Translations under genes and position numbers: made by a program
DNA from: Zygnema cylindricum
Lineage: Eukaryota; Streptophyta; Zygnematophyceae; Zygnematales; Zygnemataceae
Direction: 5' to 3'
Assembly (NCBI GenBank): GCA_037447655.1
Contig: JBBHKE010002999.1
Span: 186,001 to 250,000 of the forward strand
DNA length: 64,000 nt
In this document: in pieces, positions 22,406 to 32,985 of the stretch
Layout of the letters: the number at the start of each line of letters is the position of its first letter
Position numbering within the stretch: the first letter of the stretch is position 1
Notes under the pieces: generated by a model
What the model was told of the DNA's origin: nothing
Seen by the model: the letters and a program-made list of their open reading frames with translations, nothing else
Database searches by the model: none

Positions 22406-23920
22406 ATGTGTTTGCTGTTAAAGTGATGGTTGGGGTTAGAGGTGATTGCTATGGTTGTCTGGTTGTTACACCAGATAGCTTGAGGAGCAATTTGCATATA
22501 CCCAAGTTCGTGTAAAATGGACTTGACCCATAATAGCTCCTACAGGGCGGAAGTTGCTGCCATATTTTTTGACCCCATTGTGGATTGATTTTTAACCTTT
22601 TGTAATTTGGTACTCTAGCAGCAAGTTCCATCTTTTATCTTTAGAACAAAGCCGGTCGTAGATTCCGGCATGGCATGTCTCTATAGGTAGCATCACTCCA
22701 CGTCTGTATTTTCACCTCTCATCCTCTGAGTATAAGCTAAAGATTTCGAGCACCTGCAAGATATCTCAACACCCTTTTTGCTGCTTCCCAATCTGCCTTT
22801 TTAGGATTCGACTTCTTCACAAGGCTCCCACAGCGGCTGCAATGTCGGGTCTCGTACAATTCATAAAGTATATAAGACTTCCAACTACTTGTCTATATGG
22901 CTTTGAAGCCATAAACTCTTCCTCCCTTGTCTCTAAACTCTCACAAACCATTATACCTGAGTCTGACACAATTCCTTCCGATTTTTTCCTAAATTCCATA
23001 GGAGTTAGAGATCCTTTCACATCTTTCATATCAAATTTTTCCAATATGTTACCTATTGTTTGTTTCTGAGTCAACATAATCAGCGTTTTGTTTCTGTCTC
23101 TTTGTACGTGTATACCTAAGATATACTTGGCCTCTCCGAGGTCCTTCATTTCAAACCTAGACCTTAAAGCTGTTTTAATGCGGTTTATTTCATTCATTGA
23201 CTTACTTATTAATAATAGATCATCCACATATACAGCAATGTAAAGTATCCCATCCTCCCCTTGTAGAACATATAGAGATTGATCTGAGCTAATTCTCTTA
23301 AAACTTAGCCCAATCAAAAACTCATCTAACTTCAAATTCCATTGTCTCGGGGCTTGTTTCAGCCCATACAAAGACTTCATCAATTTACACACCAATTCCT
23401 CCTTTCCTTATTCTACATCATATCAGGTTGTTTCATGTAGATGGTCTCTTCCAACTCTCCATTGAAGAAAGCACTTTTGACATCCATTTGATGTGTTTTC
23501 ATAATCTGTATAGCCGCTAAACTTAGCAAAATTCTGACAGTAGGAAATCTAACAACTGGAGAGAAGGTTTCTTCAAAATCAATACCTTTTTTTTTATTAT
23601 ACCCCTTGGCCACTAGTCTGGCCTTATACCTTTCAATAGTGCTTTCTGGGTTCAACTTCACCTTGAACACCTATTTGCTGCCGATGGCTTTTCTGCCTGG
23701 GAGGAAGATCCACCAGCTCCCACGTCTGTGCCACCATAATAGATTTCATTTCATCGTTTGCCACCTCGATCCAGTGATTTCTCTCGGGTGATGAAAAGGC
23801 CTCCTCAATTGTTAAAGGCTCCTCTGTAGCTGCAAAAAAAGCGAAGTGAAAGCTTGCTTGCAGACGGCTGCTAGATCTCTTTTCCCCCGTAAATTTTAAG
23901 GTTAAAATCGTCGACAACCT
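22406..23920 (-). pseudogene. Copia-B reverse transcriptase and RNase H (N-terminal part)
   Basis: Read right to left: the RT start (PERNHWIEVANDEM, then [15 protein letters not shown] at about 23610), a well-kept stretch from 23395 down to 22817 with LMKSLYGLKQAPRQWN and the YVDD box (near 23222), then TRPDIAAAVGAL, AAKRVLRYLAG, TWSDATY and NPNHHFNSKH at 22410. There Gypsy-M interrupts it, and the rest is at 11789-11972. Frameshifts near 23405, 23665 and 22817 and several RNase H stops are present. The YVDD segment is the best-kept enzyme fragment in Copia-B. Confidence 0.9.
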
Positions 23921-25160
23921 GTTATTTGACTACCTTGGCTGATCCGCGACCTGTTGTGGACGAGACGGTGTAAATGTTTGTTCCACGTGAGGTGCAACGT
24001 GTGGTGAAGCATCTTGTGAAGTCACTAAGGGAATTAAAGGAAGAGTAGTCCCACTTGGTTGTGGAAAGTAAACTAGCTGCGTATGGTGAAAGATGACATA
24101 TTCATGTTTTTCCTTTGCCAGTTTGTCTGGTAATTTAAAAGAGTTAACCAAATCTATCGCATCTTTAATCTGGATATTTCTAGAGATAACCACTTTATGT
24201 TTCTCAAATACAAAAACTCTATAACCTTTTGCATTATCATCATACCCCATGAAAATTCGCGGTAAGCCCTTAGTATCCATTTTCCATCTATTCTGTGAAG
24301 TATCTAGAATAAAACACTTGCTGCTAAAGATCTTAAAGTGACTAACATCAGGTTTCTCTCCTATCCAAAGCTCATAAGGTGTAGTGCTAACAGATCTAGA
24401 AGCAATTATGTTGTTAATATAAAAAGCACTGTTAAGTGCTTCAACCCAGAATTTTAGATCTAGCCCTTTATCTACAAGCATAGATCAAGAACTCTTTGTC
24501 ACTATCTTATTTAATCTCTCATAAACACCATTTTGTGTTGGTGTATATGGAATAGTTAGATTGTGGCTGATACCTTCATGAAGGATAAACCCTTCGAATT
24601 CCTTCGATTTGTATTTTTCCCCATTGTCCAATCTCAGCGCTAAGATTGGAACTCCATGAAGCTTTTCTGCCCACGCTTTGTAGTGTTTGAAGTGAGTAAA
24701 CACTTCACTTTTATGCTTCATGAAGTAAACTTTGGTGTACCTCGAGTAGTCATATGTGAATGTAACCATATAGTGGACGCCTGAAGCTGAAGCTACTTGA
24801 GAAGAACTGAGAACATAAGAATGTATTAGCTGCAGAACTTTCTCCGATCAGTGGTCTGTTTCATGTGGAAGCGGCAATTTGTGGATCTTGCCCAGTGAAC
24901 AACCATCACATGATTTTATAGGATAAGATCTAAGAGAAACTCCCGCAACTTTTCCCGAGTTCACCATTTTCTTAAGACTATCATAATTCATATGCCCTAA
25001 TCTTTTATACTACAACTCATTATCAGATTGGACACTAAAGTAGAGGACATCATTTTCTTTATATTCAGCCAAGCCCATCCGGTACATTTTGCTAGCATCT
25101 CTAGTTCCTGTTACTGCTAATTTCCCTTTCCTGCTAACAACTTGTCTAGCGTCTACCTCC
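23921..25160 (-). pseudogene. Copia-B integrase
   Basis: The zinc region shows KRLGHMNYDSLKKMV and CDGCSLGK (about 24900-24990). The core runs from 24769 to 24485 with LRLDNGEKY (Asp) and TPTQNGVYERLNK (catalytic Glu). The C-terminal part (24481-23930) has FWVEALNSAFYINN, GEKPDVSHFKIFSSKCF and IFMGYDDNAKGYRVF, typical copia. The expected first Asp reads as Ser (IHSYV). A stop separates the core from the C-terminal region at about 24483. Confidence 0.88.
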
Positions 25161-26364
25161 TTTTAGAACAACTTCAACCTTTACTCTCCACTAAGGATGT
25201 AGAAAAAAGATTTTTCTTAAAGTTTGGAACATACAAAACATTGTGAAGGCTTCTCTCTATCGCCTTTCCCCCCACATCTACCATCAAAGATACATCACCC
25301 GGAGCTGAGGTTTGAACACTCATGCCACAAGTATAGTAGATACTCTTTGGAGACGTTTGCTGGAGATTTGTAAAAGTTGCCCAGTTCCAACACATGTGGG
25401 CTGACGCTCCTATGTTCATGATCCATCGTGGATCCTTTGAACCCTCTATGACTGTCGCCATAGCAAATAACTCCGCTTCCTCTTGCTCATTGAAGCTTAG
25501 AGACTCATCTGCATCAATTGCAAAAGCTAAAAAAAAAGTATTTCCACAGGTTTGATTTCCAAAAAAACCTCTGTGATACTGGCTCTATAGCCAACCTGGC
25601 CAGTATAAACCTGTCTCATTAGCCTTTTTCAGTTTAGGATAATACCTGTATCCATAACCCTTCTCATAACAATAAAAACAAGTAGTAGAAGATGGCATAT
25701 TCTGTCTCTAATTAAACTGATTCTGATTTTGATTAAACTGACTCCTGTTCTGATTAACATAATTTCTTTTGTCAAAGTCTGTTGCAAAAGCTTCAACCTT
25801 TCCTTCTCCCTCAAGGAGCTTAGTATTAGTCTCTTCCTCCATTATAAGATTGTACGCTAACTTAAATACCCAGCTAGCTTTATAATGACTCTTTAGCTGA
25901 GCAGACATACCTTTCAAGCTACTAACGAGACCTCTAATAAGCAGAGTTATTTGTTGAAAATCAGGAAATGACCCCCTAGCAGAAGAGTGTGCATCAATAA
26001 GTGCACGAAAATTGTCACAATACCCGACCATATTTCCCTCAAGTATTTGTGTCCCCAAATTTTTCCTGCCACAAAAAGTCTCTCATGAACATTCGTTTTC
26101 TCAAAAGCATATTTCTGTAAAGTCCAAATCTCGCTCGCCTTCTTCATTTTCACTCGAGACATGACCAAATTTTCTGAAATACAAAGAATTAGATTGTTCC
26201 TTGCCATTGAATTCTTTTTCGCCCAAATTGGATCTTTGTCAACAAGGGAGCCATACAAGACCGCTAATAAGTCAACAGTTTCAAACAAGGATTCGACCAT
26301 CGGCGCCCAGTACGTATACTTTTGGCCATTCAAGATAGGAATTCTTGACGAAAGGCCCATAACG
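25161..26364 (-). pseudogene. Copia-B gag and protease
   Basis: Gag begins at the primer-binding site ATG (about 26361) with MGLSSRIPILNG, but the same frame is open upstream to an ATG at 26423 inside the LTR. UBN2 gag follows. The zinc knuckle at about 25640-25680 reads CFYCYEKGYGYRYYP, with the His and last Cys both changed to Tyr, each explained by one transition. The protease motif at about 25400 reads MNIGASAHMC, with active-site Asp changed to Asn and the next Ser changed to Ile. All of this indicates an old element. Confidence 0.85.
26349..26364 (-). other. Copia-B primer-binding site (half-tRNA type)
   Basis: On the minus strand CGTTATGGGCC directly follows the LTR end ACAACA. It matches the core TTATGGGCC complementary to the initiator tRNA-Met anticodon arm. 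Confidence 0.7.
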
Positions 26365-27372
26365 TGTTGTTCTACAACCACCGTTGCAGGAGGAGAACCA
26401 CCAGTAGTAGTGGAAGTAGACATTAAAACAACATAAAACTATCAAAACACCTACTCAACAGCCAACTTTGATCCAACACAGAATATGACTCAAAAGGCCA
26501 ATATGCCTCAAATTTGACACAACATAGTAAACTGACAATTCCCAAAATTGCAGCTCATATGACCCAATAAACCATAAGATATGATGTCCGGAAGTTTCCC
26601 AAAAACTGCCTTTAGAAAATCATATTCCCAAAACTCGATACTACAATATTGGCTAAGTCCTAAGTTATATACTCACACTGTGTATCTACTGGTCTACACT
26701 AATTTGGGTTACTGTTACTGCGGTTATTACCCTGACTAACGACACAGTATCCTACCTGTACGTTACAGAACCGTTATTACCTCAAAACCCCTAATTACTA
26801 TTTTCCAAAAACCTAATTAATGGAACACAATTTTTTTATTACACTAAACTACAAAATAATGTTTATTCAGATATTTTCAGATATCAAACGGTACACAAAG
26901 CGTTCTAGATGCTTAGTCAGCGGTAGTCGCTAAAGTCCAGCCAATTGTGGTCGAGTAGTACGAAGCACCTGAGTGCTTCGTCGCTTGTTGTCCCACGTGA
27001 ATCATGCTTGTGGTCCCTCGTGAATCACGCTTTTGTTCCTAGATGAATCGCGTCCATTGGAACAAATTCAATCGACGATGGTACCGTCGAACCGTACCAT
27101 ATATTTCTGGAATACCCGGTTCAGATTCTGTTCGTCCGATCTTGTGAATCCAATCTTGAATTGCGTGACATGTGTGGTTGACTCTCGGCGCCACTCCATA
27201 AAACGTGCATACGTTCTCTTGCCGACAGGTGTCCCTATAAAAGTAAAATATACTCTATTGTACTTTTGCTACTGTAACACTATTTAAGGTGAGTATTACA
27301 AGCAGACTATTTAGAAAATATTCTAAGTTATTTTAGCCCTATCTACGGAACACATAATTCTAAATTACAAGA
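26365..27372 (-). repeat. Copia-B 5' LTR
   Basis: It matches 10782-11788 along its length. The outer terminus reads TTACAAGA on the plus strand where the partner has TTACAACA, a one-base change. It is followed by the target duplication GGGTG (27373-27377) and resumed (GAGGGA)n. Confidence 0.9.
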
Positions 27373-28226
27373 GGGTGAGGGAAAAGGAGAGGGAGAGGGA
27401 GGGAGGAAAAGAAAGAGAAGGTGAGGGGGTGAGAGAGGGAACGAGAGGGGGAGGGAGGGATAGGGAGAGGGAGAGGTTGAGGAAGAAGAAGGAGAAGGAG
27501 AAGAAGGAGAAGGAGAGGGAGACAGAGAGGGAGATGGAGAGGGAGAGGGAAAAGGCGAGAGACGGGGGAGGGAGGGGGCGAAGGGGAGGAAAGGAGGTGA
27601 AACGGAATGGGATAATGGAAGCAGGATGAAGGAAAATGATGAGAATGATAAGACGCAGATGATCCCACCTGATGATGATGATGAGGATAAAAGATCCAAC
27701 CAAAACATACGCGAGAGATGGATATCGATAAGAGGGGCGATGATGAAGATGAAGATGGCGATGGGGCATGATGAATGATTGATGATGATGATGATACCGG
27801 AAGAATGATGCGAAGATGATGATGGACTGGTGATGAACATGAACGATGACGTGATGAACGGGAGATAAATGATGATGATGATATGATGACCATGATATGA
27901 TAATGATGCAAGATGACACAATGGCATGCATTTATATCCACGATGATGTGTTCATGATAAAATTAATCGCGATGAAAACATACAGGAAACGATGATATTA
28001 TGATGCGATGTGATAATGATGATGATGATGCAACATGATGATGATGAACATAAAAATGATGGCGATGACGATGAGATAACGAAAGATGATGCAACGATGA
28101 TGTCGAGGAGATGATGAGAGGAAGAGGAGGGATGGGAGGGGAGGATAGGAGGAGGGAAAGGAGAGGAGGGGGGAGGGAAGGGGTGGATGGAGAGGGAGAG
28201 GGAGAGAGAAAGGAGAGGGAGGGGGT
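27373..28226 (+). repeat. Purine-rich array, right of Copia-B, with (GAT)n core
   Basis: 27373-27600 is (GAGGGA)n-like and starts with the right-hand GGGTG duplication. 27640-28110 is rich in GAT/ATG trinucleotides with little other structure. 28110-28226 returns to GAGGGA. Overlapping Ser/His/Ile-rich frames on the minus strand are repeat artefacts. This is the same tract that ends at 10776, split by Copia-B. Confidence 0.88.
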
Positions 28227-29388
28227 GGATTTTCTTGGTCCAGGAATGGATAGAAAAGGCAGAGGGTTCCCTTCTAACTCCCTCCCAAGCCCCCACACTC
28301 TGAGTTCACTAAAGGCCGGATAGGAGCTAGGAGCCATGGTTGCCTAAGATCTCTATAGAAGACATGGGGTAAATTAGGTAGACTTAACAAAAGTTAGTTG
28401 ACGAACCCAAGAATTGATCCTGGTCCCTGCCGTCCGTCAATTTGAAGTAGCCGTTAGCTCTAGCCGTTAAGTCTAGGACACATATTACGATATATAGGGT
28501 TTAATACATATATAAATCGTTACATGTAGATTAATTCGTTTAACGGCGAATAGATACTTAGCGCATAGATACAGTTTATTTTAGTACGAAGTACGGTATG
28601 GGGACAGAACGGAAATCGCGCATTTGTTTCGATAGCAAAACAAATACCGCGCGTCGAATTTATATAGCGGCTAGGATTATAGCCGGTTTTGATCGAATAA
28701 CCGCGATAGGCGCCACGATCACGGAAAAGGCATTTTTGGCGTTTTACGGTCTTTGCCACGTCAGATGACACGTGGCGTGATAACATTAGATTACGGGAAT
28801 TACGGAGATTACAGGAACTAATCCTGATTTGACACGTGTCGACTTTTTGGCCATGTCGTACAATGGTCGTACATAAAGTACACCGGCACCTGTACTTTTC
28901 TGTGCGACAGAGTAATTTGATTGGTGCCGTACTTTAGTAGATAGAGTTTTAGAGGGGGAATATGACTTAGAAAATTTTGGGTAGGTAGCTGCCTCTCCCA
29001 GAGAGCACCCTGTATAAATGACAAACTTTGGCCAGCCATAACTAACAATTTACTTGACCATTTTCAGTGATTGTTTTTGCTCCAGACTCAGGGGAGTCCA
29101 GGCTACACAGGGGTGTAGTCGGTCAAAGTTTTTGTCTGCCAGGGTGGCTGCATTTCTAAAGGAAATTCAAAGTGGGTGAATGTGTCCAAATCTCATATTC
29201 AAACTTTGCATTCTGTGGTGGAACTGAGCACACAGAAAGTGTTATTTCACAAGGGTGAATATATATTGGGGTTTTGACTGTCAAGGGGTCAGTCATTTGG
29301 GTTTATATCAACTTGGAGTCGGCATTATCTAGATTAGCTTCTTTTGGATCTGCTTACTCTGAGGGCCAATGGAGGTCTCAGAGTTTCA
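28227..29388 (+). repeat. Copia-C 5' LTR
   Basis: It pairs with 31330-32494. It starts at ATTTTCTTGG because the outer TGTTGATGATTGTGT is lost against the array. It ends GAGTTTCA before the primer-binding site. Confidence 0.9.
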
Positions 29389-29403
29389 GGTTATGGGCCC
29401 ACC
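29389..29403 (+). other. Copia-C primer-binding site (half-tRNA type, perfect)
   Basis: GGTTATGGGCCCACC is, from my memory of plant initiator tRNA-Met, a full 15-base complement of its anticodon stem-loop. It starts one base after the LTR terminal CA. The gag ATG at 29393 pairs with the CAU anticodon. Confidence 0.82.
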
Positions 29404-30410
29404 ATCTAGGGTGCCTATGTTCAATGGAACAGACTTCACTTATTAGGAGTTTACAATGGCGGGATTGCTTTTCGAGAAGCACTTATGGGGAATTGTTTCG
29501 GGACAAGTGAGATGTCCGCCACCTCGCTTTGGAGGAGCTTACTATGGAGATTCATTTGAGGCTGCCTATAATATCAACCAGAGTTCAGATGCAACAGAAG
29601 GTGAAGGGAAAAATCTTTCCGTGGATGGGGAAATATGGTAGAAGGAAAAAGGGACACCTATGGTGAGGAGAGCTAGGCTCTCAGCTATGGTACCACTTGT
29701 AAAGATTATAACTGAAGAAAATGACAGAAAAATATGGGAATACAAAAACACTATAGCAAAACATCTCATACTTAGATATGTGTCTAAGTCCATAGCTATC
29801 ACTCTTTTAAGTATAACCAAGTCTTCAAAGATATGGGAAGCACTAATTCAGATTTATAAGAGTGAGACTATTCAGAGGCAATAATTAGTAAAACAGGAAA
29901 TAAAGGCCTACGTTTATAAAGGCGGTAGCATGATAGAGTTTTGCAATGATATTGCTGCGTTATATGTTGAGCTTACAAGTGCGGGATATGTAGAATCTGA
30001 GGAGAGTAAGATTAATACACTACTTATGAAACTCCCAGATGAGTACGAAAACATCATTTGTCATATACAGGCAATGGTTGGTTCCTCATGGACTTGGAGC
30101 TTTACCATGGGGATAATTTTTGTTAGGGAAAGCACTTTGGAGCTTCGTAGGGGAAGGGACAAGGTCAATGCATTTTCAGCTGGTGGTGATTGGCGGAAGC
30201 GTGATGAGAGGAACGGCGGTGACGAGCGGAAGCGTGATGAGAGGATTAGTGGTGCTGAGTAGAAGCGTGATGAGAGAAAGAAAGACAAATGTAAACCTTA
30301 TCGGATTTTTGGTGGAAAGAGAGGGAGAGGAAAAGAAATGGGAGCTTTGAAAAAGGGGGTTTGCTTCTTTTGTAGGGAACCGGGACATTATATGGAGGAA
30401 TGCCCTTGTT
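29393..30410 (+). pseudogene. Copia-C gag
   Basis: Starts MGPPSRVPMFNGTDF. UBN2-like gag is readable at 29660-30260 with stops at 29445, 29640, 29883 and 30262 (MKLPDEYENIICHIQAMVG at about 30028). A short degenerate repeat encoding KRDER-type units lies at 30195-30275. An intact zinc knuckle CFFCREPGHYMEECP follows at about 30363. It is homologous to Copia-A gag. Confidence 0.82.
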
Positions 30411-31296
30411 TGGAAATTTTAGAAGTTGGAATGTGGATGAGGAGGAAGAAGGGGAAGAGGAGAAAGAGGATGAAGATATTTTAGATCTTCTCCGAATTAG
30501 TAGTATGGGGAAGAAAGAAAAGCACACAGAAATTCCACGAAAGCAACAGTGTGTTTTTGGAGGTATAAGGGAAGTAAAGAGAGACGAGGTACTTGAGGAT
30601 GTCGAGGAGGGTAAAGTGTATGACTTAGAAATGAGAAAGTCAAATCTAGGATCCATAAGTGAAAACGGGAAAGATAAAATTAATGAGGATAATTTTATAG
30701 ATAATAGGGAAACAGAAAACTGGTCGGAAAGGGAGACTTCAACGGATTCCGAGGAAAGGGGAGAAGTGAAACTCGAAGAGGTTTTAAAGGATAGGGGAGA
30801 AGAGAAATATTTGATTAAAGGTTTAGTGGAGAAGAAATATTTATTGGGAATTAAAACAGAAACTGATAGTGGAAAGAAATCCATGGGAGAAAGTGAGGAA
30901 AGTTTAATTTTTGCGGGTAATGGATTTGACATCGCTAAAGGGAGTGATGGTATTTATGAAGGTGTGCCTGTAAAAGGGTTAACATCTGGGTATATGTTGC
31001 AGATTGGAGATGGGGCTGGCTGTTTGGATTGCAAGAGAGAAATCGGGTTGTCTGTGGATGAAAAAGTGATGAGGTGGACAAAATCTTTGCTCGAGGTTAT
31101 GAAAATTGCGAAGCTTAATAAAATATGTGATCAGCAAGATGGAATTTTTATCTCAGCTCATCTAATGGACCTTTTAAGATGTGAGGGTATTGGCATAAAG
31201 GTTCATAAAAAGAAAAGGAAAAATAAAAGAGAAAAAACAAAAATTGGGACAGAGTATTTTGGTTTTTTTTGTGTGAGGGAGTTGAAAGGAAAATAG
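30400..31296 (+). CDS. Open 298-codon acidic ORF of Copia-C
   Basis: Starts at ATG 30400, overlapping the end of gag in another frame, and stays open to 31296. Residues 1-50 are Glu/Asp-rich and end with KQQCVFGGIRE, matching the Copia-A linker before the protease. The DSG active site, integrase and RT are absent, replaced by about 130 charged residues. From about residue 197 it matches RNase H pieces (LTSGYML..GDGAGC, then WTKSLLEV, CDQQDGIFISAH). It ends Lys-rich. Its openness amid decayed neighbours is striking, but its function is unknown. It may be a gag accessory region or chance. Confidence 0.55.
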   Translation: MPLFGNFRSWNVDEEEEGEEEKEDEDILDLLRISSMGKKEKHTEIPRKQQCVFGGIREVKRDEVLEDVEEGKVYDLEMRKSNLGSISENGKDKINEDNFIDNRETENWSERETSTDSEERGEVKLEEVLKDRGEEKYLIKGLVEKKYLLGIKTETDSGKKSMGESEESLIFAGNGFDIAKGSDGIYEGVPVKGLTSGYMLQIGDGAGCLDCKREIGLSVDEKVMRWTKSLLEVMKIAKLNKICDQQDGIFISAHLMDLLRCEGIGIKVHKKKRKNKREKTKIGTEYFGFFCVRELKGK

Positions 31297-31297
31297 A

Positions 31298-31314
31298 CTA
31301 GAAAATAAGGGGAG
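31298..31314 (+). other. Copia-C polypurine tract
   Basis: CTAGAAAATAAGGGGAG, identical to that of Copia-A, directly precedes the 3' LTR. Confidence 0.85.
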
Positions 31315-32494
31315 TGTTGATGATTGTGTATTTTCTTGGTCGGTAAATAGGATAAAAAAAAGCAAGGGCAGTCTGCCTCTAACTCCCCTCTCCAAGCCCC
31401 CACACTTGTTGTAGTCACTGAAAGGTTGGATAAGGAGCTAGAGCCATGGCTGCCTAAGCTCTCTAGAGAAGACATGGGGTAAATTAGGTAGACTTAACAA
31501 AAGTTAGTTGACGGACCCAAGAATTGATCCTAGTCCTTGTCGTCCGTCAATTTGAAGTAGCCGTTAGCTCTAGCCGTTAAGTCTAGGACACATATTACGA
31601 TATATCGGGTTTGATAAATATATAAATCGTTACATGTAGATTAATTCGTTTAACGGCGAATAGATACTTAGCGCATAGATACAGTTTGTTTTAGTACGAA
31701 GTACGGTATAGGGACAGAACGGATATCGCGCATTTGTTTCGATAGCGAAACAAATACCGCACGTCGAATTTCAGCGGCTAGGATTATAACAGGTTTTGAT
31801 CAGACGGCTGCGATAGGCGCCCCGATCACGGAAAAGGCATTTTTGGCGTTTTACGGTCTTTGCCACGTCAAATGACACGTGGCGTGATAACATTAGATTA
31901 CGGGAATTCCGGAGATTATAACAACTAATCCTGATTTGACACGTGTCGACTTTTTGGCCATGTCGTACAATGGTCGTACATAAAGTACACCGACACTTGC
32001 ACTTTTCTGTACGACACAGTAATTTGATTGGTGTCGTACTTCAGTAGATAGAGTTTTAGAGGGGGAATAGGACTTAGAAAATTTTGGGTAGGTAGTTGCC
32101 TCTCCCAGAGAGCACCCTGTATAAATGGCAAACTTTGGCCAGCCATAACTAACAATTTACTTGACCATTTTCAGTGATTTTTTCTGCTGCCGACTCAAGG
32201 GAGTTCAAGCTACACAGGGGTGTAGTCGATCAGAGTTTTTGTCTGCCACGGTGGCTGCATTTCTAAGGGAAAGTCAAAGTGGGTAAATGTGTCCAAATCT
32301 CATATTCAAACTTTGCATTCTGTGGTGGAACTGAGCACACAGAAAGTGTTATTTCACAGGGGTGAATATATATTGGGGTTCTGACTGTCAAGGGGTCAGT
32401 CATTTGGGTTTATATCAACTTGGAGTCGGCACTATCTAGATTAACTTCTTTTGGATTGCTTACTCTGAGGGCCAATGGAGGTCTCAGAGTTTCA
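31315..32494 (+). repeat. Copia-C 3' LTR
   Basis: Full-length at 1,180 bp, TGTTGATGATTG to GAGTTTCA. It is nearly identical to 28227-29388, so this is one of the younger insertions here. The next base starts (GAGGGA)n. Confidence 0.9.
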
Positions 32495-32812
32495 GGAGAG
32501 GGAGAGGGAGAGGGAGAGGGAGAAGGAGAGGGAGGGGGAGGGGGAGGGGCAGGGGGTGATGGAGAGGGAGAGGGAGAGGGAGAGGGGTGAGGAAGGGGGA
32601 GAGGGTGATGGAGAAAGAGGGGGGCAAGGGTGAAATAAAGGTGTGAGAGAGAGGGGGGGAGGGAGAGGGGGGGTATATGAGGGAAATTGAGAGTGAGAGG
32701 GAGAGGGATATGGAGAGGGAAAGGGATTAGGAGATGAGAAAAACGAGAAGGAGGAGGAGAAAAAAAAATAAGAGGAGTGTTAGAGAGAGGGAGAGGGAGA
32801 GGGACAAGTGAG
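32495..32812 (+). repeat. (GAGGGA)n array, right of Copia-C
   Basis: It continues the purine array interrupted by Copia-C. There are no genes in it. Confidence 0.92.
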
Positions 32813-32839
32813 GAATGATGTGGGAGTTAGTACATCGTG

Positions 32840-32985
32840 AATCGCTGACAGTGTGAATGTTTTTTGCTTTGGTCGTTTTCTAAAAGGGAAAAGCATTCAA
32901 GACGCATTTGGTAATCGCTGACAGCGTAAATGTTTTTTGCTTTGCACTTTTTCAAAAAGAGAAAAGCATTCTAGTCGCATTCGTC
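32840..32985 (+). repeat. Two-copy 73-bp tandem repeat
   Basis: Units start at 32841 and 32914 with ATCGCTGACAG and share GTTTTTTGCTTT and GAAAAGCATTC. They sit at the edge of the purine array. Confidence 0.8.

Larger units (their letters stand above)
28227..32494 (+). mobile_element. Copia-C: non-autonomous copia element
   Basis: Two highly similar LTRs flank a 1.9-kb interior that contains gag, remnants of the protease linker and RNase H, and a polypurine tract, but no integrase or RT. The flanks on both sides are purine array, so it inserted into the same tract as Copia-B. The first about 15 bp of the 5' LTR are missing against the array, so no target duplication is visible. It needed enzymes in trans, plausibly from Copia-A relatives sharing its primer site and polypurine tract. 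Confidence 0.88.

Noticed and set aside
27343-28337. Ser/His/Ile-rich minus-strand frames of nearly 200 codons
   Set aside because: They lie in GAGGGA and GAT repeats with overlapping frames and no domain.
30246-30932. A 228-codon Ser/Phe-rich minus-strand frame
   Set aside because: It is antisense to the Copia-C ORF and is Ser-rich from reverse-complemented Glu/Lys codons, with no domain.
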